Counted from the stretch's first letter, positions 1-14,667 are shown. The stretch is 64,000 nt of DNA from Phalacrocorax aristotelis (GCF_949628215.1 NC_134281.1:41772512-41836511); one strand, 5' to 3'. A program made the numbers and translations. The notes: a model not told the origin generated them from the sequence alone.

Positions 1-90
1 CTGCGGCTGACCGCCCGGCGCAAACAGGAGAGGCACCCGGTGCCCCCAGCAGGGCTGCCGGGGAAGGCCAGCGCTAGCAACGCGGCAGAG
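1..90. promoter_or_regulatory. CpG-rich window edge, possible flank of the neighbouring PGM1 promoter
   Basis: The first 90 bases are GC-rich and carry about nine CpG dinucleotides, including an AACGCGG stretch. The sequence turns AT-rich and CpG-poor immediately afterwards. No open frame could be tied to a protein. In human, the gene beyond EFCAB7 is PGM1, on the same strand as EFCAB7, so its promoter would fall just outside the left edge here. That assignment rests on synteny and is inference. An unrelated CpG patch is the alternative. Confidence 0.3.
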
Positions 91-1510
91 CAGCTGCATT
101 TTGTTATTATAGTTCTGGTTCTCAAAAGAAAAATAACATAAAGATTCAGATTACAGACACCTTCTCCTAAACGTTTCCCCTTGAAGAAAAGAGGCTACTA
201 TCTGTGTTCAGCCGTAAAAAGAGAAGCTAGGATGTTTTTCTACCTTGGCGGTACACATAGCCTATGTGCCACCTAAGGAGTCAGATGATGAAACTCTTCC
301 TATCAGCAAGAGGATCAGAAAATAAAGTTTCCACTCTGTATTGCTGTGTCATGTTTAACTAAACCCAACCTGCAGCAACACCAAGTCTTCTCACATGTGA
401 TGATTTCTCAGCCAAGTACTTCTTTCAGTTGTAACCATTCCCTTCCTAAAAGGCAGGAAGAGTAGTAGCATATGAATTCCTGCTGCATCTTACAAGACTG
501 ATTTTATAAACAAAAGAAATGCAAATAACTGAGTGCTCCCTTTGTACCGCCTAATGTAAGCAAGAGTGTCTCATTATTTCCCAGCTTCTTCTCAGAGATG
601 TAGCTAGGAAATTCGGATGTATCCACACCTTGCCTGAGGCAGTGTTTACAGAGCTCGGTCTTGTTTGCTAGAAATCACCAAATATTAGTGGGGCCTCTTC
701 ATACAACTTCTTTTAGACAATTCTGAAAATGAAAATGGTATCTGCTGTACTTGCTAAGGAAAAAAAAAAAAAAAGGAAAACTAAGAGATGACCAGTAAAC
801 GTGCCTGAGCACCAACGGCCGAAGTGTGTGCATCACGGCCAGCCTCCAGCAGAGCTCTCATTTTGTCACTGACATTTACTTGCCCAGTGTACAATTACAG
901 CAGAGTAAGAGCAGAGTGCAGGAGTTGGTGGCAGATAAATATAGCTTTTCAAGATTACTTGATGTCCTTGCAGATGAGGTCACATACATTTCACATCTAT
1001 TTTAAACTCAGACGCTTTTTAAGCATCCAGTGACCAGGGTCATCATTTTTCATCCACATTAATGGACATTTAGAGGAACCACAAAAACATGATAGGCTGA
1101 ATATTTTCAGTACCTCAAAGCTGTTTTTCATTGCTGTTGCAGCCTAAACCTGGTGGACTTCTGTCTCCTTGTTTCAGTTACCCTGGAAATAATTAATTGC
1201 TGTTAACAGTCAAGAGCCCAAGACAAACCTTCATTTTCCTCGAATAATGTTATTTCTTTACCACATATGAAAAGGCAGACTTTATTTTATATAAGACTAT
1301 AAAACCAGTCAGTAATTAATTACTCAGAACAAGCATAAGATGAGTATTATCAAATGACAAAAAAAAAAACAAACCACCAAATCCTTTATCAAGCGGGAAA
1401 ATAAAATCATGAATCCCACCCCTTTATACTTCTCACATCAAAACCACAGGAATGTTTAATTAGGAATCCATTAGACCCATTTAATAAAGTAATTTTTCCC
1501 TTAGTGAAGC

Positions 1511-1532
1511 AGTTCCAGCATGTGCTGGAACT
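1511..1532. repeat. Perfect inverted repeat, 10-bp arms with 2-nt spacer
   Basis: The arm AGTTCCAGCA at 1511-1520 is followed by TG and then its exact reverse complement TGCTGGAACT at 1523-1532. As RNA it would form a stable 10-bp stem, although a two-nucleotide loop is too tight and would open one or two pairs. It lies about 415 nt past the EFCAB7 stop and beyond the first poly(A) signal candidate, so it may be outside the main transcript. Function unknown. Confidence 0.7.
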
Positions 1533-1713
1533 ACATTACATGTTATAGGAAACTAGCATATTTAGGGAAACTAGCCTTTATAAAATACAATTATATTACA
1601 ACTGTCAGCTATATTACTGAAACAGCACTAGTTTTTATTGTGTCTCAATGTTTGCATGCCAGTGTATTTCGTTAGACCGTATGTGATGAATACTCTATCA
1701 AAGGACACTTATA

Positions 1714-1719
1714 TTTATT
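1714..1719 (-). terminator. EFCAB7: Candidate poly(A) signal of EFCAB7
   Basis: TTTATT on the plus strand reads AATAAA on the minus strand. It is the first canonical hexamer after the EFCAB7 stop codon, about 230 nt downstream. Other hexamers lie further left (for example near 1633 and 1283), and the region is AT-rich, so the hexamer alone is weak evidence. Confidence 0.4.
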
Positions 1720-1947
1720 CCATCTGTAAGCTATCACCACATGTTTCTTAAAAGCCATTAGCAGAAGTGTCATACCAGAAATAAGTTAAGTCCTTATATG
1801 ATTCATTGGTTTTAACAAATCAAACTCTGTGAAGTATAAACGTATGCCAGCTTTTTGAGAAGACCACAAATTGTCTAGAAGATGCCAAAAAAGAAATTCC
1901 TGGTTTAGTCTGAATGCTACCAAGCAACAGCTCTCTAACTAGAACGT

Positions 1948-2022
1948 TTAACGTAAAAGGGAATGAACACAATTATAAAGCCATTCTTCCTGCTCGTTCA
2001 GTGGCATCACATGCTGAGAAAC
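1948..2022 (-). CDS. EFCAB7: EFCAB7 coding exon 13 (last, with stop)
   Basis: The acceptor TTGTATACAG precedes GTT TCT CAG. The exon encodes residues 605-628, starting VSQHVMPLNEQEEW and ending HSLLR, then TAA at 1950-1948. This matches the human C-terminus (VCQHVMPLNE...), with Cys replaced by Ser at the second position. It enters in phase 0. Confidence 0.95.
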   Translation of the reverse strand, partial: VSQHVMPLNEQEEWLYNCVHSLLR

Positions 2023-5000
2023 CTGTATACAAGAGAAAAAACAGAGGTGAAATAGTTGTTTATTGGAGAACGGTGTATTTGTTACCTGAAGTGCTATGTA
2101 AGCAAAATGAACCGTTTCAGTACTTATATCACTAACATTAAATGACAAGCATTCAGCGTCTCTCATGACAGCCGGTGTTCAAAACTACTGAATTTAATTG
2201 CATGACAGCAAAAGAAAATCCATAAGGGACACTGAGCTGACAATTTATACTGAATGAAGCCAAAATTAAGATTAATAAAACCTTAGAGGATCAGGCTATA
2301 GATACCTGAAGAGTCGGCAGCAATATTAGAACAGCCCCAACCCTGCCAGTGTCATGGGACTGTATCTGTTTACAACGGGTTTGAATGCATCCACACTGGA
2401 AAACTGTGAAATGTAAAATAGTTTGGATGCCTCTTCTTTTAAAGAAAGAGACCATATTTTTATAATAATAAAAACTGGATTTTCTTCATAAATGAATGAC
2501 TAAAAAGATCATTGGCATTTGTAATGCATTTTCAACCTCATTCTATCCCTTAGAACCCTCAATTTAGAATTTTCACTAAAGCCTGCCCTGACCTGGAATA
2601 GGGGTCACCAGATCAAATTGCCTTCTGGCTCAACATGACCCATACCATAAGTCAGGTTTAAAAAAAATGAGCCATTTGCAAATCACACTGTAAGGAGTGC
2701 AATGCATATATATTTGTCTCTGCTTGGTCTGTTTCTCACAGAAATCTAAGTTAAAAAAACAAAAAAGAAAATACAGCCTTGGAAAAAGAATATTTAAAAT
2801 ATTAGTAAATGGTACATGTATTGAATGGACAACAAACAGGCACAGGTATGAAAAACTGAACAGCAATGGACTTCTATAGCAAACTGCACAGGGAAACATG
2901 GCTATATCAAGTACATGTTCAGCTCTGAAATATCAAGAACTGATTTGATCTATACTGGTGATGAAGACGCCACTATCCACATGCTCATTATCATGATGAA
3001 AGACCTGCAAAAGGAAACTGTAAAGATGTCACATGATTTTTTTCTTTTTGCTTAGATTTTAACTTGGCTAAACAATAAAAATCTTACCATCATGGATTTT
3101 GGTGCCACTTCCACAGCAAAAACAGCAAGTCCCCTATTACTGAGGCAGTTCTTACTGTGCTCGTTGTTGACATGAATAATCACTTTGTTTTCAGACTGCA
3201 AGTGAAAAACCATGAAGGAACCCATCAGTCTTAATGGTTAAGTGGCTGCTCTTTTTGTAACAACTACACATGCCTCTTACTTTCTCTGAATTTGCTATTT
3301 GATATGATAGAAGCGCTTTAAGGATGTTGACGTCTATTCTCTTTGAAGAGTAACAGTTTCAAATGTACCTTAGCATCATCAGAGCCCAGATCCATTGGTC
3401 AAAAGTCATTTAAGACACGTTGAAATAATTTAAGCACTTATGAAGACACAACTTGGGAACACCATTTAGTGAGAAAACTATTCGCCACCGAATGTTACAG
3501 ACTCTAGCACTTTACAATAGTTTCAAAAGGTGACCGGACAAAATCATACTAGATTTTAAGTACAAAGAAAACATTTATCTCTCAAGTAGTCCTTGAACTG
3601 CAAATTGCTAGAGGTGAGGAAGTGATCTGGAGAAGTGTCACTGGATGCTTGCCCAATTTTTGTTTGCAACATCCCCTACAGGCCACTTCTGAAGACTTCA
3701 TTAATAAGAGATTTTTTTAAATATTTTATTAAATTAGTACAAGTATAATCACTTTTAAAACAGATGCTCTTGCTAAAGCTACGCAAGAAGGATTCGATAT
3801 ATAAAACTGAAGGCTTGGATAACAGAAAGTTCTTTAACCACCGGTTTATCCCAGGCAATACTCAGACACAAGCCTATATACCCCACTATTCAGTTGTCTC
3901 TAGATAAATTTCAATTTGACAGAGACTCTGGGAAACATCTGATTCTTAGACAATGCTATCCAACAATTTGTACTGAGAAACAGAATGGAAACACAGTTAC
4001 TTTACACAGTCATTCTTATGGAGCAAAGAAGCTACTATTAGACTGGTAAGGACTGACCTAAAAAAAAAAGAGCTGTCTCTGGTGCTCACAGTACAGGGGT
4101 TTGTGGACAGCACAGTGCAAATATGGTAATTCTTGAAATATGGTATCACTGCAGAAATGTAAACACATTCTAGTGTGAAGCTGCTTATTACTTTGACCTA
4201 GCTGTTCTTGCATCACTTTGGTGGAGTCCTCATTTCTACATGGCAGTGAGATAAAGGCAAGCAAAAGAATTATCTGTATGGGAAGATACTTTGGCAACAG
4301 GAACAAGGTCACAGATATTCACCTACCACAGAGGGTACATTGTAAGAAGTTTGTGCTTTGAATGTTAGGAAGTGCCTCATTAACTATTTATTTTGGCATA
4401 TAAATGGGCAGACAATAGACTTGGTACTGCTTACTCCCTGAGAAATTTGAGGCTCTGTATGCGAAGTCTTTTGGTTTCCCCAGCTCACACCCTGACTAGG
4501 GAGGGATAGAAGACAGACACCTTTCTCTACCCACTGATTAAATACATATGCAAGGCTAAAACAGAATCCCTCAGGAACCAGCCTATTTCCTTAATTTAAT
4601 TACAGAAATAACAAAGAAACAATTATTTCTATTGAAATAGTCAGTATAATAACTGAAGATATAATCAGACTGCTTGCACTGCGGGAAGCTTAGAAGACAG
4701 ATGCGTAAAACTGCCTTTTTATTATTTCTTTCCAGACATTCACAATACAAAAAAGCCTCCAGTCTACAAATTCTAATGAGATTTTCAGGGAAGTGCAACT
4801 ATTTGCTTCAATGCAGAACAGAGGTATTTATGAAACCTAAGTGTATAAATGGCAGCGGTCAGTGATTTTAATCAGACAACATCCAGTTGCCTCAGTACCA
4901 TCCTCATCTCCTTCTCTGAGACATCCCCAAACATATAAATAACTCCAGTATATCTACCCTAAAGGGCGAAGTGCAGATCTAAACCCGTAGCTCCAAGAAG

Positions 5001-8000
5001 CCTGGCATTCAGTCCTAATATTAGTCCACCAACCCACCCCCTTTTGCGTGTTTGTCCATTTAAAAATATACTTCTTGCTGTGATCTTTCAAGATTTAAAG
5101 CATCTTAAGTTTAGCATCTTACTGCACTGTATTTATTTATTCACAGTTCCTGATATAAATGAAACTGAGAATAAACAGCACATTCATCAGGATCTATGCG
5201 ACAAGATTTAAAATCTCTGCTTCTCACCAACCACTTTTGCTTGGATTTACAATTGTTAACTTGGATTAGTAATAAAATAGCCCTGCCAGCCAGTTAACAA
5301 TTTATCCATAGTATGCTTCTGAAACACAATCAATGCAAATCACTGGTCTTTTATTTTCTCATACACACTGAAAATATTAAATAGCGTAAATGCTGTAGTT
5401 TTTGCTCTTTCTGTAATGGTATTTCCTGATTTTAGTATTTGTTTTCTGGTATTGTGAACATATTATGTCTCCAAAAATTATCAAAATATTGAAAAATTAG
5501 AATGTGACAGAAACAAATACTCAGATTCTATATGATACTTAAAACTGTTTCCCTAATTATAATAAGCTGTCCCTTCCAAGAATACTGATCCAGACTCTTG
5601 AAGTCTAAGTGATGTGTCAAAAAGAGTTTTGCATCAGGCACGTTTTTTTTAATGAACTAGATACAGAAACTTGATATCAGAAATATCAGAAAACGTAATT
5701 CTCAAAAATGACACAAGAAGGGAAGAACAGTAATAATAGACGTTAACACAAAGTACCTTACAAAAGTCTCACACCATACCTTATTTTCAATTACAGAAGT
5801 GATTCTCCTGCCTGCTTTGTAGGTGTAGATGATTATGTTTTCAGAGGCATCCATTACTTTGGCCTCTCCTTTATTAACAATAGACTTGCAAATAGCCCTG
5901 TTGAGTTGCCAGCTCCCTGCCTCTAGATACATGGCTTTAATTCTGGGTTTGCATTTTTCTGCATAGATGTCAATGACAAACGGGCATGCCTGCAACAGAA
6001 AAATGAGTTTTATCATCACTTTATCTGCAGCTTTTCCCTCAGATTTTCATCCACAGCTCCGAAGTATTTTCATATATGCTCTGAAGTAGAACTACCCAAA
6101 TACAAGTATGCCACTGAATGTAATCCAAGAGCTGTGGCAATCTTTTAAACCAAATGAAAGCTCAGGAAAAATGAACATTTTTCATGCCAGTCACAGCACA
6201 CTGAATACACAGTTTGGTGCCTTTAGCTCCAACGTAACAAACCCCTCCTTGGATAGCAAAACATACAGGAATTAAGATGAAGTATGAATCTGTTTCAGTG
6301 TCTGAAATAAACCTGTCTCCTTTACCTGTCACACTCTTGCTATTTGTGCCACTTCATACAGATTTAAAATATCTGCAATGTTGCATTAAGCACTCTGCTC
6401 TTACAGTATCTTAGGTAAGATTAGTACATGTAACAACCAGCAGTTTGCATTTTCTTAGTCTCGGTAATAGCACCTCAGTTTCTCTCAAATGGCTGTTGGA
6501 ATCCGCTAGGATTTCTCAGTTCTGTCTTTAATTTGTTAGGATCAATGCTCCTGAAATATCAGTCTTTTAAATTGTCTGAAATCAAGGAATTAAAGGGTTA
6601 CATTATAGACACAAGTTAAGTAGATATATATTTTTAGATGAATGACTAAAAGCATTCAGACAGCTATGTTGTCCTTCCGAAAGCAAGGAATACGGCCATA
6701 AACCACAGTTAGTATATGGCACAAAATACCTATTCAAAATTTCTAACTTGACAAAAATCTCCCAAAAATCTTCTTGCTTAGAGGATAGCTCCCTCTTACG
6801 TCTGAAATGCAGAAAGACGGTTTTGTAGTTGCTCTGCTAACCACACTCGCAGGAAAAAGAGTAGGTGCTACTCATTAAGAAATCATTCACCATGATCTCA
6901 AAATTTTCACTCAGAGACAACTGAAGTCTCTCCACCATATTTAGTATTTTTGGTTCTGTATATATTTGTTTCATGCACATATGTTTTTATGTAGTCACCA
7001 TATTGACCTGATTTAGGTTAACAGAAGTTAAAGAAATAATATAATCAGACTATGATATAAAAAAAACATCAGCTTTTCTTGGAAATGAAAGTTAAATGAG
7101 TAAATTATCTGTATATTTGATGTTTTCTTTAATTTTTCATAATTTATTTTCTATTTATTAAAGACATCTTTCTTTAGTGAGAGCTATTAACACCAACACT
7201 GATACTGTTTCTGAATAAATAAATAAATCTATAAGCACACAGAAACATCAGAGAACTAATTCCTGGTCCTGTAAAGTAAAAAGTGTGCCACCAGAAGCTC
7301 CTTCATTAAAATTTTATGTTGAACACCTTCAGACACTGTTGTGAAAGGTAACAGTAACAAAAATAGTCATGTCTGAAAATGATGTTCTGAATCATGTGGG
7401 GAAAAAAGTTATCTTCTCCTTATCTGCTTCTGTTGCTGCTTGGGCGAGGAAAGTGACGTTTTTAAGCACAGCAAGTCCTGCATTTTGTAGGTTTGCTGAC
7501 AGGTCACAGTTTACCATCATCGTCTTCTTATCACTTCCCACCAGCAAGGTGCGTGAATTCTTTCAATGGGTATAACCCAAGATTCCTTGCTCTACAACCC
7601 CACAGGATACTGGCTTTCTCTAAAGCAAAAGGTGAATTTACTCTTTCAACAATGTCAGCATTATCCTAAGAAAGAAGATACCATAATAACTGAAAGTCAG
7701 TGTAAACCCTATATTAAAAGTGTTTGGACTGCGTCAATGACCTACTGAAATCAATTTATGACAGACAGAAACAGTACTGCAGTTAAACATGTGCAGCAAG
7801 TTGTATGTGAAGCAGTTATTTTTGCTGTATGGCTATCATACCTCCGTCATTTCTAATGCTTTATTGTAGCCCAGAGACAATAAAGTGACCCAAAGGTCAC
7901 TAGGATCCCCTTCACGGTCATTGGCTTCCATGAGATTCAAATCCATAAATCCTTGTCTTGTTAGTTCGTTCTTTTTCATATCAAAATTCTCTGTTTAAAA

Positions 8001-11000
8001 AGAAATATAAGGTAGCACTTAAACGTCTGTTCTCTCTGAAAACACCCTTTATCCTTCCAAAGCCAAACTCCCACTTTGCTAACAAGGTTTACAAGATGCA
8101 GCCCCAGGCTCTCCAGTATTATTTGGGAAAGGATGTCCTTGACCAAATACGTGCTCTTTGCAGAGCTTCCCCGTGGATTTTAGATAATGACTATAATCAG
8201 CTGGCCCTTGTATAACCCAAAAGACGGTGAGATTTCAAAACAGAAAGGGTTTATATTGATTCTTTCCCTCTTTTTGCTAGCAGTATTTGTTGTGGTTGAG
8301 ACTTGCAGAATGGGGTATATTAAGAAGGGGAAATTAAAGTCTGCTGGGGCCAGCACCCTTAGTGCTTGAGGTCCTTGATGTAGAAGTGATTTACTTAGTT
8401 CCTGAAAAGCAATAAAATGCTAGTAATGCTAACACCCCTCTCTCGATAGAATATCATAGACCGACCACTCTTATGTCAGCAAACACATAATTGAAATGTC
8501 CTTGTGTCAGAGATTTTTAAAAATGGTTTTCTCATCTTCATAACAATGCTAAATCTTTACTATATATTATTAAAAAGGTATTACCAATTTAATAAATCTA
8601 TCTAAGGGTACAGATGCGGTAATAAATGGCTTGAACTTTGGTGTCAAGATTTATGATATTCGTCTGAACCCTTCAACTGATTAATGACCTGGTGAAACAT
8701 TCACCATATTCTCTTCTTTCCTCTCCTATACACCTCACACACACATACACCCTCCTACTCATGTTGAGACCAGTGCAAAGGGGCGTAGCGCTGACAAAGT
8801 CATAAAGTATGGAATAGCATGTACAGGCATGAAAGGGACAAGAGAAGTATTTTTGTATGAGCTTTCCATTATTTAAGAAAAAAGTCCAATATCTTAAGAG
8901 TGTTTTAGGAAGAAATAGTTAGCAGTACTTGTCAAATTTAAAGAATTTTGGCCCAAATTAAGCAATGTGTCATAGCCTACATGGGCCAATATGACATGGG
9001 CCATACTGGCATATCGGACATGAGTTGCACAAAAACTATATTATAGAAACTTCTAATTTTCATACAATGTCTTCTAAATTTCCCGTTAGCTCACTCACTG
9101 CAGCTAAACTGCCAATGCTTTGAAACCACTATTTTCATGCGCTATATTACTAGAGCAGCCTACAGTCACTGGTGGTTGTATTCTCCTAGTCCTGTTATGA
9201 GGTAAATATGTGCATTCTCAAGGCCTTTGCAAGCTTAAAGCAATGCCACAGAAGTCCTTTTTTCTTCAGAATTGACATTTGTGGCCCAACACTGCTCCTG
9301 CAAGCTGGCAAGATGTCCCGTAACATTTATGAGATGTATCAGCAGACAGAAAGCAAAGTACAGCTGGAAGAATCTTAACTGTCTGTCAGCTTCCTCATCT
9401 CACTCACGGAAGTCTTAGAATCATATGGCTGTTGTATAGCATAATATGGACAAACTGTCACACCATATATGAACCTTTAAAAGACAGATTTTTAATGAAA
9501 AGCTACTAACATCCAAAGAAAAGATATAGTTGCAATAGGCATTTTCTAATGTCTAATTTTCTAATATCTAATTTTCTAAACAATCATCATAAGCTCTAGT
9601 TGCCATTTTTAAAGCATCATATACACACTACTTAAATGTCCCTCTCAACACTTTGTGAGATATGAAAGAGTATCAGCTTAATCTGCGGAAAGGAGATTGA
9701 TTAAATGAGTACCTGTTACAACTTAATTCACCATACAATTCATGATTAGGACACCTGTAGTTTTTGGCAGCTATGAAATCTTTCACCAACAAAACTTTGC
9801 ATTTAACAATGGGAAGAACTTTCTCAGCAGGTCAGTGGCACACATACCAGAATGAAGCAAAACAAAAGGTGGGAGAAAAAAAGAAAAACAAAGGGAGAAG
9901 AGAATAATATCTACCCTGTGTTCTTGGTATAGGCTACAAAATTCTTGGTTCTTCTACACTATATACATAGTAGGATGCTATAAGTAACAGCTTGCAAGTA
10001 GATTGATAGCCCTAATTAGTTGTATCAAGCACAACAACGAACTTACCCTTGCATACAGCCCATGCCTCCTCATCACATTTCTCACCACTAGTTCTCAGTT
10101 CAAAGAAATTGTATTCCTCCAAACTCAGAAGGCCATTTCCATCCAAATCAATTGTTTCAAATATATCCAATAAAGTGGCTCTAAAATGTTAAAAAGGCAG
10201 AACTATTTACCAATAATTCTGTTTCCTTTACTGTCTCATAATATTGTTGGTAACTATTGAGTCTATTTGAGAATATTCTGTACAAACAGTATTTTAGTAA
10301 CATACAGCTTTTAGAAAGCTAGATGTTATTTGGAGCACACACTTTTGCCATAGTTACCATGCCTGTTTGGGAATATGACTCACCGGAACTCCTTGGTCAG
10401 AGCCAGTTCTCCATCTTCACCTCTATACACCAGTTTTGCTTCTCCAGTAATTTGTGTTTTTACCTTCTTCAACCTACAGCCTGATGTGAATGGGAGCAGC
10501 CAGTAAATGCCCGATCCAAGCTCCCCTTTCCATCCAAACATCTACTCTTAAAGGAAGACAGACAAGTTTGTAAGTTACTTCTCAAATGAACCTTTATTTA
10601 TTACTAGTAATATTCATACAAAAGTGATTCATTACTTGAAAACATTGGTGATGCTAGGTTCTTTCCCTAAAGAAAACATGTCTACAGTGAGATGCTCTTG
10701 TGATGCCATTTTAAAGACACAAAAACTAGTGAATCTCTTAGTTATAATAAAAGTTAGAAAAACGTGCAGGACCAGAGATGAGGGGTGAACAGTCATTACT
10801 GGAAATGTCTAATAACAGTCCTATCATTTTTCAGATTTGTAACACTCTTGAATTGTTAAACTTTAAAACAAAAGCAGCCAGAAGCAGGCTGACAAAACCC
10901 TCCGAGTTTTTAATTTCCTCCCTGATTTATCAGCTTTGTTCAAACTAGCAACAAAAACTTCCTATGTAAAAAGTCATGAGCGACTTGGGTTTAAGCAGCA

Positions 11001-14000
11001 AGCCAAGTTCCCTGTGGCTTGGAAAGGGAAAGTAACTTAATGCTGCCATTTCACCTTCCTTATTTCTGCAATAGGATAAGAATATTCTGTGCACTATGAA
11101 GTTCAAAATCATATATATGGCAAGGAGAAAGAAAAGTAAAAGAAATGTTAACAAATTTTACCTTTGAACTTTATTTTTGAAGGTGCAGGAATACAAGTGA
11201 GTTTCCATAGAGTATGTGTACAGATAACCAGCAACTCAGCAATACTTGCCAATGCACCACATGATAATATGGTACTCACAGGAATTCCATTAAGCTTCTA
11301 TACAAGTGGCTTGCAATTCAGCCCATCCAAAGGGTGTAACTAAGACAGTATTACATCTTACCTTGTGTAAGTTCTGCCACTTTTGAAAGGGAACATGCAC
11401 AGAACAAGTGTTTCTTCTCACCTCTAGTCTGATTGGTACAGTGTGAATTCCTTCCAAACACTGGGAACTCATCCATACAGCATTAACACATACACTAAAG
11501 ATATAACAATTGAAACAGGAATACAACAAAAATATCTAACCTCTTTGTTTTGTTGTTCAGTGAAGTTCACAAGCTGTAGATTTTCCTGGGTTTCATTTTC
11601 TTTCAGAATATACAAAGCTGTATCCACCGACAACCAATTACAAGATTTTCCTAAAAGAAAAACGTTCCCAACACAAATGCTTAATAATGGCACAAATTGT
11701 TGTTCTTTGAACCCCAAAGTAGATATTTCCAAGGTATTTATAATATTGATCCCTGTTAGTGTAAGGTGGAAAAAGAGAATCTATTATATGCTATCAGGAT
11801 TTCCTTCCTATTTAGGTCAACCAGATAAATTCTTCCAAGTCTTGTGATTGTCTTACAGACAATGATTAGCAATAGTTCTAATATTAAAATTTGGTAGTTA
11901 AGGAAGCTATTTTCATTGTTTTCTACCATTAGTACAACATTATTGATACTTTTCTTTATACTAAGGCTCCTAGATATTGGCAATTAAGAATGTTAGCAAA
12001 ATTATATCATATTCTTTTCTGAAGTTCTGTGAAATATTGTTAATCTCACCTTGACTGGAAACCCAGATTATGTGCAAAAGCTAGGGATACCAGAAGATGT
12101 AAATTTCAGAAGTGTAAGTTTCAATTATTTTTAAGATTTAAATAGCAAGATCCCTCTATATAGCATCACTAGTTGTTCTTTCTTTGTCTTAGGTTGGACT
12201 GGAGCAGACGCCTGGTCTTACTTATGTTGAATGGATGCCATTTGAACCTATTTGATTTCTTGTAGCTGTCCAGTTCCTGAGGGCAATCAATCAATGAGCT
12301 ATTTAGTGGTCTTCAAGTTAATCAGACCACAGCAAAATAATTAAGCCAGAGACTTACTTTTTCTACAGTCAAGAATACTAAATAGTGGCTACACACAACA
12401 CAACCTTGTTAAAAATTTGAAGATATTTTTGATTTCTCATAAAAAGGTGATTGCTTTGCTGATGTGAATCCTTTCCTTACATACTAGTATTATGCCTTCC
12501 TCTTCACAACAAAACACAAAGATATTTCTATATACAGGACAATAATGTTGTGCAAAAGTGGAATTTATTATTTTTTTTTACCAAAAGACAAGTACTCATT
12601 TGGTTACACAGAATGGCTGGACAATCCTGCAGCAGAACTATTCTAAGGCACCGTTTAAGAAGGTGCCACATGAAAAAGGAAAGGTAAGAGCAGAACACTG
12701 AGACATTCTGTTACTCAGATCAGTTTGTATCAGACATTTCCTCACCATTAGAAGTCTGATGATCAGCTTCCCAGGTAGTAACTGGAAAATGACTACTTTC
12801 TGTCAATTATTTTCAGTGAAGTTTTTATTACCAACCTCAATCAGAATCAATACCAACTTGCAGCAAAAGAGCCAGTCTAGATTACTCTAATACATCTTTG
12901 GGATCTAAAGGCTCCTGTTTCACAGGATTAAAGAGGAAATAATCTACTCGGGAAAAAATAATTCCAACGCAGCAACTAGATAAAGCTTCTTGGTAAATCA
13001 CTGGAGAGAACACATCCAACAGCATTTGGAAAAAAAAATGACTCAGGTGGCTCTAATGCTGGGCTTCACTCTATTAAGATGAAAATTAAAGTAGCCAAAC
13101 TAAGCTATAAATCCCTCAGACAAGATTCATAATCACAACATCAAGATGCCGTACTGCCATAAAAAGCCATAACCTATTTTAAGTATTTACAAAAGTATTT
13201 GAGGTGGAATATAGAGTATTCACAAAGTTTTGTATTGTTGTTTCCCTACAAAATACATTAACAATTTAAAGAGAGATACTGCTAACAGTGCCAACATTTC
13301 AATTTTGTAATAAGTAATTTCATAAATCTATGGCCAAAAATAATCTAAGAGCTTGGCTGACTAAAGGGAGAAAGATAATGGATTTAGCTGATTTTCACTG
13401 CCCAGCCAGTGAGCACACAGTGACTAAGCAGAAAATATGGTGTGACAAGTTAAGTTATATTTTTAATAGGACTCTGTCAACAGAGAAAAGTATTGCTGTA
13501 TCATAATAGCGCGAAGTATTGCAAATGAGAAAGGGAGAGATGTATCAGCAGAAGAGAAGATATTTTCTACAGAGGAAAATTCTCCAAAGAAATACAAACA
13601 CACTTACCTTCTACCTGACGAACGTTTAAAGGCTTGATGGTAATATATACTGTAGACCTTTGAGGTAAGTGCAACTTGTACTTGTGACTAATGATTTCAC
13701 CATCTTCTTCTAAGTAGAAGCATCCCTTGGATTGTGCACAGTGCCATTCCTAGAAACCAAGCAGATATTAGACATTGCCTTGATCTTTGATCAAGATAAA
13801 AGCACCTTCTCTGAAATTTATTAATTTCATTATTTAATAAATCCTGCCTAAAATACACAAGATACATCACTGACCTTCTGATGCTTTTTTAAAATTAATT
13901 TTCTCAAATAGTCCTTTGTGTAGTCAGTGTTTGCAGAGCCATTAGAAACATTGCTTCTCTTGTGAAAATGCTTGAAAAAACATACGGACCACCCCAATGC

Positions 14001-14636
14001 TCAAATAGTTGAAATGAAATTTGAATTGTCATGAAGAATCAATCTGAACTCATGAAATTCTCTGAACTGTGTGGTTTACCACTGAAAGGCTGGAATTTTG
14101 CTATATTCATTCCATCAGGCCAATTGAGCAAAGAACATAACTGATTAGCTGAACAATGAGGAGTTATTTGCTCAGACAAATCACAAACACAAGTACCGAT
14201 CAAATTAAATGGTCCTTCTTGACTTCTGTCAAAGCTATTGGAAAGACATAAACTGAAAACTGCTGTATTTGTAATATGCTTCCTAGAGAAGCCATGATTT
14301 TGCCGAGAGGCTAAAACAGCTACATGCTTCAGGTTTTTTTTTTTTCCTTTTTAAACAGGAGGTCCCAATTTTCAATTCCAAATATAATTTGAATGATATT
14401 TCTTTAGCAAAATAAAAACAAAGTCCTTATAGACATGCCTTGATCTGCCTTCCCCGGTTTGGATTAAGCCCATGATTTCTAGTCACTTTCCTAGCAATGG
14501 AAGAAAATGTTTCTGAGCAGAGCCTATCAGAAGGAATCTGTCAGTGTAATCTCAGCAGACAGCTCTGTCCAGGTGGCTGTACCTATGCTTAGTATTCAGT
14601 GTAACAGGTAAGCTAACACAGATTTGAGAAGAGAGC

Positions 14637-14667
<31 letters not shown>

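Larger units (their letters stand above)
91..1947. other. EFCAB7 3' UTR and 3' flank
   Basis: AT-rich sequence below the EFCAB7 stop codon, which is transcribed right to left. The proximal part should be the 3' UTR; the rest is intergenic. It holds a 15-base A run (760-774), a 22-bp hairpin (1511-1532) and short chance open frames with no recognisable product. No second gene was seen. Confidence 0.6.

Noticed and set aside
11443..11847. 134-codon plus-strand open frame
   Set aside because: Overlaps EFCAB7 exon 7 on the opposite strand, which has clear protein similarity and splice sites. It is an antisense shadow.
14641..14667. A27 tract as the tail of a processed pseudogene or SINE
   Set aside because: No gene-like or SINE-like sequence lies upstream and no flanking direct repeat was found.
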